From: Candidatus Dormiibacterota bacterium
Lineage (GTDB): Bacteria > Chloroflexota > Dormibacteria > Aeolococcales > Aeolococcaceae
Length of the DNA stretch: 33,359 nt
Reading direction: 5' to 3'
Assembly: GCA_003141695.1 (NCBI GenBank)
Contig: PLNE01000131.1
Coordinates: forward strand, 1 to 33,359
Part shown: positions 5,716 through 14,541 of the stretch, piece after piece
Layout: every line of letters starts with the position of its first letter
How positions within the stretch are numbered: position 1 is the first letter of the stretch
The notes under the pieces: model-generated
The model's database searches: none
The model's input: the letters and a program-made list of their open reading frames with translations, nothing else
What the model was told of the DNA's origin: nothing
Position numbers and translations under genes: made by a program

Positions 5716-7653
5716 ATGCCACGGCCCGCGGGGGGAGACGGACGCTACATGGCGGGCCTGGACGGCCTCCGGGCCGTCGCCGTGCTCGCCGTTGTGCTCT
5801 ATCACCTGAATGTCGGCTGGGCCTCGGGCGGGCTGCTGGGCGTCGGCGTCTTCTTCGTCCTCTCCGGTTACCTGATCACCGACCTGTTGCTGGCCGAGCG
5901 TGAGAGGGAGGGTGCCATCGCCCTTGGTCGCTTCTGGCTGCGCCGGGCGCGGCGCCTGCTCCCCGCGCTCTGGGTGATGCTGGTGGTGGTCACCCTCTGG
6001 ATCGTCTTCCTCGAGCCCTCGCAGCTGGCGGGTGTCCGTGGCGCCCTGCTCGCGGCCCTCCTCTACTTCAGCAACTGGTGGTACGCGTTCCAGCACGTCT
6101 CGTACTTCGCGAGCTTCGGGCCCCCCTCGCCACTCGGCCATCTCTGGTCGCTGGCAGTCGAGGAGCAGTTTTACCTCGTCTGGCCGCTGCTCCTCATCCT
6201 CACCCTCCGATTCGTGCATCGGCGCTGGCTGCTCATCGGCCTGGTGGTCCTGGGAGCCATCGCCTCCGCCTGGGCGATGGCCGCCATCTTCCAGCCGGGC
6301 AGCGATCCCACCCGCGTCTACGAGGGCACCGACACCCGGGCGTTCCAGCTACTCATCGGCGCCTCGCTGGCCTTCGTCTGGCCGAGTCGCCGGCTCAGCG
6401 GGTCCCTATCGGCGCTCCGGCGACGCGGCCTCGATGCCCTGGGCGTGGTCGGGATCGCCGTCATCGTCGTCATGGTGATCGACACCAACGAATACGAGAC
6501 GTTCCTCTACCGCGGCGGGATGGTGATCCTCTCGCTCGCGACCCTGGTGGTGGTCGCCGTGCTCGCCCATCCGTCAACGCTCCTCGGCCGGATTCTCGGT
6601 GCCCCGCCGCTGCGCTGGATCGGGGTGCGGTCCTACGGCATCTACCTCTGGCACTACCCGATCATCGTGCTCACCTCTCCCGCCGTCGGCACTGCCGGCC
6701 CGGTTCTGACCCTGGCCCAGGCGGGTGCGACCGTGGCCGCGGCGGCGCTCTCGTGGCGGTTCGTCGAGGAACCGATCCGCACGCACGGGTTCCGCGGCGT
6801 CTTCGCCGGCCTCACGGCTCCACGCTGGTCGGTGAGGGGTGTCCCGATGGGGCTCTGGGCCGGGGTCGGCGCGGTGGGGTTGCTGCTCGGGGCCTCCAGT
6901 CTCGGGCTGTCCAGGGCGGTGTCCGCGGCCCCCACGGCGAGCGTCATGTCGCTGCCCGCGAGCCTGGTCGTGGCACCGAGCCCGACCACCGCCCCCGCCG
7001 TTCTCGGCCTGCCGCACGAGAGATGCGGGCCATCGCCCACGACACCGGTCGCGGCCACCATCCCGTCGCCGTCCGGCTCACCTCCCGCGCCCAGCTCTCT
7101 GGCGGTGACCGTCGTCGGGGACTCGATCATGATCGACGTCGCTCCGGACCTACATGCCCTGCTGCCCAGCGCCTACATCACCGGGCAGGTTTCGCGGCCG
7201 ATGTCGGCGCTCCCCGGTCTCCTGGCCCAGCTCAACGCCTCTGGGCAGCTGTACCCCCGCCTCGTCGTCGAGCTGGGCACCAACGGTCCAGGCTGGGATC
7301 CCAACCAGATTGCCGCCCTGCTGAACTCCCTGCATCTGCAGCAGGTGGTGCTCGTCAACGCCGGCAACGATCCCGGGCACCCAGATTGGCCCGCGATCAT
7401 CAATCAGCAGCTTCTTCAGGTGGCCGCCACCGTCCCCGGCACCACGGTCGTGGACTGGTACACGGCGAGCGCAGGGCACCCCGAGTACTTCATGTGGGGC
7501 GACCTCTCCGGTGACGGAGTCCACCCGGGGCCCATCGGCTCCGAGGCCATGGCCGTCCTGATCGCCCAGGCGGTGGAATCCTGGCCTCCGCCGCCGTCGC
7601 CCGCTGCGCCGGCCAGCCCAACCGCCTCCCCCGGGCCGCGCTGCCACGCGTGA
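5716..7653 (+). CDS. Membrane acyltransferase (OafA/OatA type) with C-terminal SGNH domain
   Basis: A 645-aa, two-domain envelope protein. The first ~370 residues form an acyltransferase-3 domain with about ten membrane segments: GLDGLRAVAVLAVVLYHL with the conserved His, FWLRRARRLLPALW, LWSLAVEEQFYLVWP, and the final RSYGIYLWHYPI. A linker rich in Ala, Pro, Ser and Thr (about 420-460) leads to an extracytoplasmic SGNH esterase-like domain with Ser470 in VGDSI, Asn523 in LGTNG, and Asp600/His603 in DGVHPG. This layout matches enzymes that move O-acetyl groups onto peptidoglycan or surface glycans. The ATG at 5716 has a weak AGGA 11 nt upstream; a GTG at 5641 or an ATG at 5749 are alternatives. 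It is convergent with the response regulator, 17 bp apart. Confidence 0.9.
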   Translation: MPRPAGGDGRYMAGLDGLRAVAVLAVVLYHLNVGWASGGLLGVGVFFVLSGYLITDLLLAEREREGAIALGRFWLRRARRLLPALWVMLVVVTLWIVFLEPSQLAGVRGALLAALLYFSNWWYAFQHVSYFASFGPPSPLGHLWSLAVEEQFYLVWPLLLILTLRFVHRRWLLIGLVVLGAIASAWAMAAIFQPGSDPTRVYEGTDTRAFQLLIGASLAFVWPSRRLSGSLSALRRRGLDALGVVGIAVIVVMVIDTNEYETFLYRGGMVILSLATLVVVAVLAHPSTLLGRILGAPPLRWIGVRSYGIYLWHYPIIVLTSPAVGTAGPVLTLAQAGATVAAAALSWRFVEEPIRTHGFRGVFAGLTAPRWSVRGVPMGLWAGVGAVGLLLGASSLGLSRAVSAAPTASVMSLPASLVVAPSPTTAPAVLGLPHERCGPSPTTPVAATIPSPSGSPPAPSSLAVTVVGDSIMIDVAPDLHALLPSAYITGQVSRPMSALPGLLAQLNASGQLYPRLVVELGTNGPGWDPNQIAALLNSLHLQQVVLVNAGNDPGHPDWPAIINQQLLQVAATVPGTTVVDWYTASAGHPEYFMWGDLSGDGVHPGPIGSEAMAVLIAQAVESWPPPPSPAAPASPTASPGPRCHA

Positions 7654-7670
7654 GCCGGCCCCTGCAGGAA

Positions 7671-8270
7671 TCAGATGAGGTGCGCCTTCCAGGCGATCAG
7701 CACGGCGGCGGCGCGGTCACTGCAGCCGAGCTTGGCGAAGATGTTGCTCACGTGGGTCTTCACGGTGTTCTCGCTGACGAAGAGGCGCTTTCCGATCTGA
7801 GCGTTGTTGCAGTGCTCGGCCATCAGTCGCAGCACGTCCAGCTCGCGGCTGGTGAGGCTGTACTCGGGTGGGCTGTGGGACATGAGCGTCGGGTCGAGCA
7901 GTGATTCCCCGGCGGCGACCGCGCGGATGGCGTCGGCCAGCTCCTCGAGGCTCGCGTCCTTGAGCAGGTAACCGCGGGCCCCGGCCTGCAACGACGGAAA
8001 GATGTAGTCCTCGTTGCGGTAGGTGGTGAGCACGATGACCTTGGCGTCGGGGTCCTCGGCACGGATCCGCCGGATGGCTTCGATGCCGTCGACATTGGGC
8101 ATCTGAACGTCCATCAGGATGATGTCGGGGTGGGTCTCGCGGGCTCGCTCGATCGCCTCCGCGCCGTCAGTCGCCCGCGCCACCACTCGGATGTCGTCCT
8201 CGACCTCCAGCATGGTGCACAACCCGTGAAGGACCACAGGGTGGTCGTCTGCGACGAGGACCCTGATCAC
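7671..8270 (-). CDS. NarL/FixJ-family response regulator
   Basis: A 199-aa transcription factor. The receiver domain (about 1-118) has the acidic pair DD in VADDHP, phospho-acceptor Asp54 in ILMDVQMP, Thr82 in LTTYRNED and Lys104 in LLKDAS. The LuxR-type DNA-binding domain (about 138-195) has SLTSRELDVLRLMAEHCNNAQIG split by the turn and SENTVKTHVSNIFAKLG as recognition helix. The GTG start overlaps the kinase stop by 4 bp (GTGA), so both genes are translated together. The regulator should be phosphorylated by that kinase. Target genes are not evident. A slight oddity is CNNAQIG where most relatives have a short run such as xSNxEIA. Confidence 0.94.
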   Translation of the reverse strand: MIRVLVADDHPVVLHGLCTMLEVEDDIRVVARATDGAEAIERARETHPDIILMDVQMPNVDGIEAIRRIRAEDPDAKVIVLTTYRNEDYIFPSLQAGARGYLLKDASLEELADAIRAVAAGESLLDPTLMSHSPPEYSLTSRELDVLRLMAEHCNNAQIGKRLFVSENTVKTHVSNIFAKLGCSDRAAAVLIAWKAHLI

Positions 8271-10939
8271 ACCGGCACCGCCGTCTTGGACGTCGCGCCA
8301 CCTGTCCCGGCCTCCGCGGCCACCGGCAGATTCACGGTGAGGGTGGTGCCGCGGCCGGCGACGCTCTCCACCTGGAAGCTCCCTCCCGCGATGCGGGCCC
8401 TCTCGGCCATCCCGACGATGCCGAAGGAGCCGAGCGGCAGGGCCGAGGTGTCAAAGCCGTGGCCGTTGTCCCTCACCGTCAGCTCGACGTGGTCGCCGAG
8501 ATTTCGCAACCGGACGGTGACCCGGGAGGCTCCGCTGTGGGCGGCGATGTTGGCGAGCGCTTGCTGGGTGATGCGGAGGAGTGTGACCTCCGACTGCGGT
8601 CGGAGCGCGGGCGGGGGCGCCATGTGTTCGGCCCGCAGCCTCGCCGCGATCCCGGTGCGGTGCCGGAACCGCTCCACCTCGTTCTCGGCGGCGGCGACCA
8701 GTCCGGTCGAGCTGAGGGGGGCCGGGCGGAGGTCCCAGACCGATCGCCGCGCCTCCGCGAGGGCCGAGCGCGCCAGCTCCTGCGCTGACGCCAGGGCCGG
8801 GAGCGACCGGTCGGGATCGCGACTCACCAAGGCCTGGGCCGCCTCGAGCTGGATCACGATGCCCGTGAGCTGCTGGGCGAGAGTGTCGTGGATCTCGCGG
8901 GCGAGCCGGGCCCGCTCCTCCAGGACGGCCATCTCCCGGCCCTCGTCGGAGAGCCGGGCGGTGCTGAGGGCCAGCCCGACCTGGTTGCCGATGGCCATCA
9001 GCAGCGCTGTCATCTCGGGTCCGGGCGCGCCGGTGGCGCGCAGGCCGAGGGCTCCCAGAGGGCCGGCGCCCGTCCCCATGGGAAGCCCGATCAGCACCCC
9101 ATCGCCGTCCTCTCGGGTGACCAGCTGGTTGCCGGTGATCGCCGCGACGGCGACCGCCTCCAGCTGGGGTGAGCGCTCATCCGGCTCCGCCCGGCTCGCC
9201 ATCAGGCCATCCCGCCCGATCCGGTAGCCGCGGCCTCCGGTGGTGGGCAGGACCGCCCGCACGGCGTCGAGCGCCCCCGCCAGGATCGCCTCGGGGTCCA
9301 GCGATCGGGTCAGCGAGCCTGCCAGCTCGTTGAGGGCGAGCAGCTCCTCGTTGCGGACGCTCAGTTCCGCGGTCCGTCTCGCCACCTTCTGCTCCAGCTC
9401 CCGGCTGGCGGCGAGGATCACCTCCCGGGAGGCGTTGATCTCCCGGCGCATCCGCTCCAGGGAGTCCGCCAGATCGCCGACCTCGTCCCTGCCCTGAGGC
9501 GGCACGTTTTCATCGGTGTGGCCCTCGGCCAGCCGCTCCGCCGAGGCCGTCAGCGCCCGTACCGGTGCAACCACGAAGCGGGAGAGCACCGTGGCCAGGA
9601 CGAAGGACACGAGCAGCAGCAGCACGACGATCCAGATGGCGCCCTGGACGATGCTGTTGAGCTTCTGGCTGATCGCCAGACTGAGAGCGTTCTTGTTGGG
9701 CTCGAAGTTCGCTTTGGGGGCGGAATCGACGACGATCCATCCGTCTGAGCTCAGGGTGGTGACGGGGGCGACGAAGAAGAGACGTTCCACACCTCCCACC
9801 GTCTCGTCGATCGGGGGAATGCCGGCGTCACCGGTCTCGGCGGCCTTCAGGGCGGCCAGCAGGTTCGACCCGTCCTTGCCAACTGGCTGGGGGAGCTGCT
9901 GGCCAACCTGGAGGCTCCCCGTGAAGTCCTTGCCGGTATCCGACCCGGCGATCACCTGATTCCTGCTGCCGAGGAGGAGAGGGTAGGAGCCGGTCACCGA
10001 AGGTGCCTCGGAGATCTGGCTGGCGAATTGGGCGAGAGGCACGTCGGCCCCCACCACCAGGCCCTCCCCGTCCTGGGCGTAGACGGTCACCATCAAGTTG
10101 TTGCGCTGGAGCAGGTTCTCGTACGGCGCCGTCCAGCCCGCCTGGATGGTCGCGGCCGGCGTCTGGGGGGGGGTGGGGGAGCTGCCAAGTCCGATGAGGA
10201 GGCTTGTCTTGATTCCCTGGGGATTGCCCGCCAACCCCTGCACCTGGGGCACGGGGACGTCCCCCGGACTCACCCAGACAGCATTGTCGGTCTGGTCCAT
10301 GATCCAGACTGCGTCGACCGAGCTTCCCACCTTTGCGACGTCGGCCAGCTGCTTGTCTGCGAAGCCACTGAGGCTCGCCAGCGTCTCCGCCCGCGTCTGC
10401 ACACCCTCGTTGCCCGAGGTGGTCCCGACGAGCAGCTCGGCAGCCGTTGACGAGACGGTCGTGACCTCCCAGACGCCGTCTCCCACCTCCGAGTACGCGA
10501 GATCGTTGGTGGCAGTGGGCGTGCTGGTGGGAGCGGAATTGACGGAGGGGGACGGGCTCGCCGTGCCCGTCGGACTGCTGCCGGAGGTGCCGGCGCCCGC
10601 GGCCCCCGGTGACGGAGTGGGCGCCGCCGCCTTGGTGGTGGCCGTGGCCAGCGCGGCAGCAAGACCTGCCACCTTGCCCTGCAGCGCCTGCAGGTTGCCG
10701 TTGATGTCCGTGCTGGCGGTCCCGCCGAGCTCGGTCTGGAACGTGTTCTCCTGGTTGGTCACGAGGCCGTTGACGGCCCCGTTGATGGTGCTCTGGGTGA
10801 TCCCGTGCAGATCCACCGCTGTGAGCACGAAGAAGGCGCCCGCGGGCACCAGGGCGACCACCAGCATGGCGGCCAGGAGCCGGTCACGCAGCCGCCGTCG
10901 GGGATTGAACAGGGACAGCGTCAGCCGAGGACGCTTCAT
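8267..10939 (-). CDS. NarL/LiaS-type sensor histidine kinase with large extracytoplasmic domain
   Basis: An 890-aa membrane kinase. The first membrane segment is about residues 20-42, and the second about 433-457. Between them lies a ~390-residue extracytoplasmic region, with an Ala/Thr/Ser/Pro-rich stretch near 100-145 and a double-Cache-like remainder (inference). A HAMP domain follows (VVAPVRALTASAERLAEG), then a coiled coil, a GAF-like domain (about 530-665) and a HisKA_3 module with His684 in AREIHDTLAQQLTG. The ATPase has the N box QQALANIAAHSGA and G1 box DNGHGFD. The ATG at 10939 is preferred because GAGG lies 5 nt upstream; an in-frame GTG lies at 10945. It overlaps the response regulator by 4 bp. 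Confidence 0.92.
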   Translation of the reverse strand: MKRPRLTLSLFNPRRRLRDRLLAAMLVVALVPAGAFFVLTAVDLHGITQSTINGAVNGLVTNQENTFQTELGGTASTDINGNLQALQGKVAGLAAALATATTKAAAPTPSPGAAGAGTSGSSPTGTASPSPSVNSAPTSTPTATNDLAYSEVGDGVWEVTTVSSTAAELLVGTTSGNEGVQTRAETLASLSGFADKQLADVAKVGSSVDAVWIMDQTDNAVWVSPGDVPVPQVQGLAGNPQGIKTSLLIGLGSSPTPPQTPAATIQAGWTAPYENLLQRNNLMVTVYAQDGEGLVVGADVPLAQFASQISEAPSVTGSYPLLLGSRNQVIAGSDTGKDFTGSLQVGQQLPQPVGKDGSNLLAALKAAETGDAGIPPIDETVGGVERLFFVAPVTTLSSDGWIVVDSAPKANFEPNKNALSLAISQKLNSIVQGAIWIVVLLLLVSFVLATVLSRFVVAPVRALTASAERLAEGHTDENVPPQGRDEVGDLADSLERMRREINASREVILAASRELEQKVARRTAELSVRNEELLALNELAGSLTRSLDPEAILAGALDAVRAVLPTTGGRGYRIGRDGLMASRAEPDERSPQLEAVAVAAITGNQLVTREDGDGVLIGLPMGTGAGPLGALGLRATGAPGPEMTALLMAIGNQVGLALSTARLSDEGREMAVLEERARLAREIHDTLAQQLTGIVIQLEAAQALVSRDPDRSLPALASAQELARSALAEARRSVWDLRPAPLSSTGLVAAAENEVERFRHRTGIAARLRAEHMAPPPALRPQSEVTLLRITQQALANIAAHSGASRVTVRLRNLGDHVELTVRDNGHGFDTSALPLGSFGIVGMAERARIAGGSFQVESVAGRGTTLTVNLPVAAEAGTGGATSKTAVPV

Positions 10940-10975
10940 TCCCACCTCACCGGACCGAGTCGATGATCAGCCCCG

Positions 10976-10981
10976 AGTATA
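10976..10981 (-). promoter_or_regulatory. -10 (TATACT) for the kinase-regulator operon
   Basis: TATACT on the minus strand lies about 36 nt before the kinase ATG, leaving a short 5' leader that contains the GAGG Shine-Dalgarno. It is divergent from the tldD promoter. Confidence 0.5.
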
Positions 10982-11051
10982 CGGCCGCCCCTCGGGCCAC
11001 GAGAAAGCGCCAATCGACGCGCCTTCTTGGAGCTCTCGGCACCCAAGCCTC

Positions 11052-11057
11052 TAGAGT
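11052..11057 (+). promoter_or_regulatory. -10 (TAGAGT) upstream of the tldD leader ORF
   Basis: TAGAGT lies 5 nt before the ATG at 11063. A TTGGAG at 11027-11032 could serve as -35 with a 19-bp spacer. The geometry predicts a leaderless transcript starting at the 18-aa ORF, not at tldD itself. Confidence 0.45.
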
Positions 11058-11062
11058 CACCG

Positions 11063-11119
11063 ATGCGTGAGGAGATTCCCAGCAGCAAGCGTCCGCCGTC
11101 CGCGATGAAGCCGCGATGA
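11063..11119 (+). CDS. Candidate 18-aa upstream ORF coupled to tldD
   Basis: The ORF encodes MREEIPSSKRPPSAMKPR and its TGA overlaps the tldD start (ATGA, 11116-11119). A TAGAGT -10 lies 5 nt before its ATG. It may deliver ribosomes to tldD, which has no good Shine-Dalgarno of its own. A chance ORF is possible, since any start beginning ATGA supplies such a stop. Confidence 0.35.
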   Translation: MREEIPSSKRPPSAMKPR

Positions 11120-12558
11120 AAGAGATCGCCGAGCTGGCCATCGATGTCGCCGTGTCCAGCGGCGCGACCTACGCGGACTGCCGTGTCGTCCAGCGCGGCA
11201 TCCAGGCGCTGACGGTCAAGGACGGCCGCTTCGCCGCGGTCTCCTCGTTCGAGGACGAGGGGATGGGCATCCGGGCGATCGTCGACGGGGCGTGGGGCTT
11301 CGCGAGCGTTGACCGCCTGGACTCCGACAGTCTCGGTGACGCGGCCCGCCTGGCCTGCCGGATCGCGCGGGCCTCGGCGCGGCTGCGCCGTCAGCCTGTG
11401 CGGCTCGCCCCTGCGCCCGTCGTCACCGGCGGGTACGTGACCCCGATGGAGCGTGACCCCTTCGAGGTGACCCTCGGGGAGAAGATGGATCTGTTGATCA
11501 GGGCCGACGAGGCGATGGGCGCGGTGGCCGGGGTGACCACCCACGAGGCTTCCCTGGAGTTCGTCCGGGAGCACCGCTTCTTCGCGAGCAGCGAGGGGTC
11601 GCTGGTCGACCAGGTCATCGTCGAGTCCGGGGGCGGCATGGACGCGACCGCCACCAGCGATGACGACGTCCAGACGCGCAGCTTCCCCAACAGCTTCGGG
11701 CGCCATCAACTCTGCGCCGGCTATGAAGCGGTCGCCGCCATGGACCTCGCCGGCAACGCCTCCCGGATCGCCGCCGAGGCGGTCGCGCTGCTGAGCGCCC
11801 CACCCTGCCCAACCGGCCGGATGACAGTGATCCTCGACGGCACCCAGGCCGCACTGCAGGTCCACGAGTCCTGCGGCCACCCCACCGAGCTGGACCGCGT
11901 CCGCGGGGACGAGGCGGCCTACGCCGGGACCTCCTTCCTCACCCCCGACCTGCTCGGACGCTTCCACTACGGCAGCGAGCAGGTGACGATCACCGCCGAC
12001 GCGACCACGCCCGGAGGGCTCGGCACCTACGGATGGGACGACGAGGGGGTGGCGGCTCAGCGGACCGTCCTGGTCGACCGCGGCGTCTTCCGCGGCTACA
12101 TGTCGTCGCGGGAGACCGCCGCCGACTACGGCTGGACGAGCAGCGGGGCGATGCGCGCCGAGTCCTGGAACCGCATTCCCCTGATCCGGATGACCAACGT
12201 CAACCTCGAACCGGGCGAATCGAGCCTAGAGGAGATGATCGCCGGCACTGAGCACGGCGTCTATCTGGAGACCAACCGCTCCTGGAGCATCGACGACCGC
12301 CGTCTCAACTTCCAGTTCGGCACCCAGAACGGATGGGAGATCCGGGACGGCAAGCGCCTGCGCCTCGTCAAGAACGCCCTCTACGCGGGACGGACACCGG
12401 AGTTCTGGCGGTCCTGCGACGCCGTGGCCGGGCCCGCAGAGTGGAGGCCCTGGGGCGTCGTGAACTGTGGAAAGGGGCAGCCCGGCCAGGTCATCCACGT
12501 CGGCCACGGCGCTGCGCCCTGCCGCTTTCGCCGCGTGTCCGTCACGGCGTCGTCGTGA
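11116..12558 (+). CDS. tldD: TldD-family metallopeptidase subunit
   Basis: A 480-aa subunit of the TldD/TldE peptidase, which degrades unfolded peptides or matures peptide natural products in the cytoplasm. The zinc-binding HExxxH is present as HESCGH (His250, Glu251, His255), and the C-terminal zinc ligand is Cys451 in VNCGKGQPGQ. The N-terminal half has the family's ETR-like start (CRVVQRGIQALTVKDGRF) and the length fits E. coli TldD (481 aa). The protein is therefore expected to be the catalytic subunit. The ATG at 11116 overlaps an 18-aa upstream ORF. The gene overlaps tldE by one base (TGATG), so the two are an operon. No RiPP precursor was recognised next to it. Confidence 0.95.
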   Translation: MKEIAELAIDVAVSSGATYADCRVVQRGIQALTVKDGRFAAVSSFEDEGMGIRAIVDGAWGFASVDRLDSDSLGDAARLACRIARASARLRRQPVRLAPAPVVTGGYVTPMERDPFEVTLGEKMDLLIRADEAMGAVAGVTTHEASLEFVREHRFFASSEGSLVDQVIVESGGGMDATATSDDDVQTRSFPNSFGRHQLCAGYEAVAAMDLAGNASRIAAEAVALLSAPPCPTGRMTVILDGTQAALQVHESCGHPTELDRVRGDEAAYAGTSFLTPDLLGRFHYGSEQVTITADATTPGGLGTYGWDDEGVAAQRTVLVDRGVFRGYMSSRETAADYGWTSSGAMRAESWNRIPLIRMTNVNLEPGESSLEEMIAGTEHGVYLETNRSWSIDDRRLNFQFGTQNGWEIRDGKRLRLVKNALYAGRTPEFWRSCDAVAGPAEWRPWGVVNCGKGQPGQVIHVGHGAAPCRFRRVSVTASS

Positions 12559-13886
12559 TGAGCCCGGCGTCTCCGGACGATCTCCTGGCGCTCGCCGACG
12601 CCATCCTCGAGCGGGTGGGGCGAGACGTCGCCGAGGTGACGGTGGTCCAGCACGAGGAGGCGCTCACCCGATTTGCTCGCAACCAGATCCACCAGAACGT
12701 GGCCGCGAGCTCGCGCCGGGTCCGGCTCCGCCTCATGGGCGACGAGCGGGTCGGAGTCGCCGAGATTCGCGGTGAGGTCGACGACCTGCAGGGGCGTCTG
12801 ATCGCGGCGGCCGAGGCGGCCCGCGAGCTGGCCCCCGCCGGCGATGTCACGCCACTCCCCCGCCCCGACGCCGGGTCGGACGGCCCCGTCGCCCACTCCC
12901 CGGCCACCGCCCTGTGCACTCCGGAATGGCGGGCGGGGCAGGTGGGGACTGTCGCCGCCGTCAGCGCCGTGGCCGGCTTCGAGGCCTTCGGAGCGCTCCA
13001 GACGTCACTGACCCACACCGCCATCGCCAACAGCCAGGGGGTGCGGCGCCACGCCGCGAGCACCTCGGCCAGCCTGATCTGCGTGGCCCGGGGGGAGAAC
13101 GGCTGGGGGTACGCCGACCGCCACCACCATGACATCGGCCGCCTCGATGCGGAGCAGGTGGCCCAGGAGGCGGTCGAAACCTGCGGCCGCAACCAGCAGG
13201 CCACGGCCCTGGACCCGGGCGTCTACCCGGTCGTGCTCTCTCCATATGCGGTTGCCGATCTGGTGGGGCACCTGGCCGATCTCGGATTCAGCGCCCTGGC
13301 CCACCAGGAGCACCGGAGCTTCATGCGCCCCGGGGAGCGGCTGATGAGCCAGTTGGTGAGCATCGCCGACGACGCCAGCCATCCCGACGCGATGCCGTTC
13401 CCGTTCGACGACGAAGGGGTGTCGACGCGGGGCGTCAGCTGCATCGAGGAGGGGGTCTGCCGCAGCTTCCTGCACGACAGCGCCACGGCGCTCCGGGAGG
13501 ACGTCCCCTCGACCGGCCATGCCCTCCCCATGCCCAACACCTTCGGCCCCTGGGCACGCCACCTGGTGGTCACGGCCGGAGAGAGCAGCCTCGACGACCT
13601 GATCGCGGCCTGCGACCACGGGCTCTACGTCACCCGCCTCTGGTACGTGCGCGACGTCCATCCGCTCCGCACGGTGATCACGGGCATGACGCGAGACGGC
13701 ACCTTCCTGATCGAGAACGGGCGGCTGGGGCGCCCGGTCCGCGACCTCCGGTTCACTCAGAGCATCGTGGATGCTCTCTCCGACGTGAGAGGTGCCGGCC
13801 GGGAGAGGTCGATCGAGCTGGACGAGAGCGAGCGCGCCCTGCTGGTCCCCGCCCTCGGCCTGGGCAGCTTTACGTTCACTTCCTGA
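12558..13886 (+). CDS. tldE: TldE/PmbA-family peptidase subunit
   Basis: A 442-aa partner of TldD. It belongs to the same fold family but lacks HExxxH, as expected for the non-catalytic TldE/PmbA subunit. It shows the typical RFARNQIHQNV near the N-terminus, EGVSTRGVSCIEEGVCRSFLHDS split across the middle, and the late TRDGTFLIENGRLGRPVRDLRFTQS that resembles other PmbA proteins. In the family, TldD and TldE form a heterodimer that encloses the active site. The ATG at 12558 shares its A with the tldD stop (TGATG); a GTG at 12555 is in frame. Downstream, a stand-alone receiver gene starts 81 bp later with its own -10. Confidence 0.93.
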   Translation: MSPASPDDLLALADAILERVGRDVAEVTVVQHEEALTRFARNQIHQNVAASSRRVRLRLMGDERVGVAEIRGEVDDLQGRLIAAAEAARELAPAGDVTPLPRPDAGSDGPVAHSPATALCTPEWRAGQVGTVAAVSAVAGFEAFGALQTSLTHTAIANSQGVRRHAASTSASLICVARGENGWGYADRHHHDIGRLDAEQVAQEAVETCGRNQQATALDPGVYPVVLSPYAVADLVGHLADLGFSALAHQEHRSFMRPGERLMSQLVSIADDASHPDAMPFPFDDEGVSTRGVSCIEEGVCRSFLHDSATALREDVPSTGHALPMPNTFGPWARHLVVTAGESSLDDLIAACDHGLYVTRLWYVRDVHPLRTVITGMTRDGTFLIENGRLGRPVRDLRFTQSIVDALSDVRGAGRERSIELDESERALLVPALGLGSFTFTS

Positions 13887-13887
13887 A

Positions 13888-13921
13888 GCAGGCCCCACGC
13901 GGCAGGCCCACGCGGCAGGCC
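13888..13921. repeat. Short imperfect tandem repeat after tldE
   Basis: GCAGGCCCCACGCG, then GCAGGCCCACGCG, then a partial GCAGGCC follow directly after the tldE stop. The units differ by one C. Function is unknown; it may be slippage debris. Confidence 0.6.
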
Positions 13922-13952
13922 GGGTGATCGGTCGCGGCCGGGTCCCGGGCGC

Positions 13953-13958
13953 TATGCT
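13953..13958 (+). promoter_or_regulatory. Leaderless-type -10 (TATGCT) for the receiver gene
   Basis: TATGCT ends 9 nt before the GTG at 13968. The same hexamer serves the MshC-like gene. Confidence 0.5.
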
Positions 13959-13967
13959 CGCTCCGCC

Positions 13968-14363
13968 GTGGCCCCACGAGTCTCCCCCGCCGCGCCGATC
14001 CGGAAGGTACTGATCATCGAGGACTACTACGCCCTCGCCGACATCGAGTCGCTGCTCTGCACCATGGAGGGCCACGAGGTCAAGGTGGCCAAGACCGGCG
14101 ACGAGGGGCTGGCCGCCGTCGCCGAGTTTCACCCCGACCTCGTCCTGCTCGACCTCATGCTCCCCGGCGAGCTGACCGGGACCCAGGTTCTGGAGCGGAT
14201 CCGTTCGGACCACGGCCAGACCCCCAAGGTTCTGGTGGTCAGCGCCCTGGTCAACCCGGCGACTGCGGTCCAGTTGGAAGCCTTCGGCAACGTCCAGACC
14301 CTCGCCAAGCCCTTCAAGATCAAGGACCTCAGCGCCCGCATCCAGGCGATGCTCGCGCAGTAG
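13968..14363 (+). CDS. Stand-alone response regulator (receiver only)
   Basis: A 131-aa CheY-like protein with no output domain. The acidic pair is Glu18-Asp19 in IIEDYYALAD, where many receivers have two Asp. The phospho-acceptor is Asp62 in LLDLMLPGELTG, the switch residue is Ser92 in VVSALV, and Lys114 lies in LAKPFK. It probably works by protein-protein contact or as a phosphate relay. No kinase gene is adjacent; the closest one (8267-10939) already has its own regulator. The GTG start is supported by a TATGCT -10. The extra N-terminal ten residues (APRVSPAAPI) are not part of the fold. Confidence 0.92.
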   Translation: MAPRVSPAAPIRKVLIIEDYYALADIESLLCTMEGHEVKVAKTGDEGLAAVAEFHPDLVLLDLMLPGELTGTQVLERIRSDHGQTPKVLVVSALVNPATAVQLEAFGNVQTLAKPFKIKDLSARIQAMLAQ

Positions 14364-14541
14364 CGCAAAGTTGGGTCTTGCCAAGTCGCGCTAAGACGCG
14401 GAACATACCCCGGCAACCGGGATGGCCGCCATGGGGATGGGAGTTCCCGGCTCACGCGAGGTAGGCAGTCATGGCTACAGCTGTCGACGTCCGACTGTCC
14501 ACGCCGGTGCTCGACACCGGTGCGGCCCTCGGAGACAGGCA
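14364..14541 (+). promoter_or_regulatory. 178-nt leader of the permease gene, possibly structured
   Basis: This stretch has several pairing segments, for example CCGGTG (about 14513) with CACCGG a few nt later, and a 24-aa ORF (14471-14545). GCTCACGCGAGGTAGGC at 14451-14467 loosely recalls the 3' strand of c-di-AMP riboswitches, but the other conserved parts were not found. It may hold the permease promoter and a regulatory leader. Confidence 0.3.

Noticed and set aside
14364-14541. A c-di-AMP (ydaO) riboswitch before the permease
   Set aside because: Only a short 3'-like segment (GCTCAC...GGTAGGC) resembles the family; the other conserved blocks were not found. The permease also does not look like KimA.
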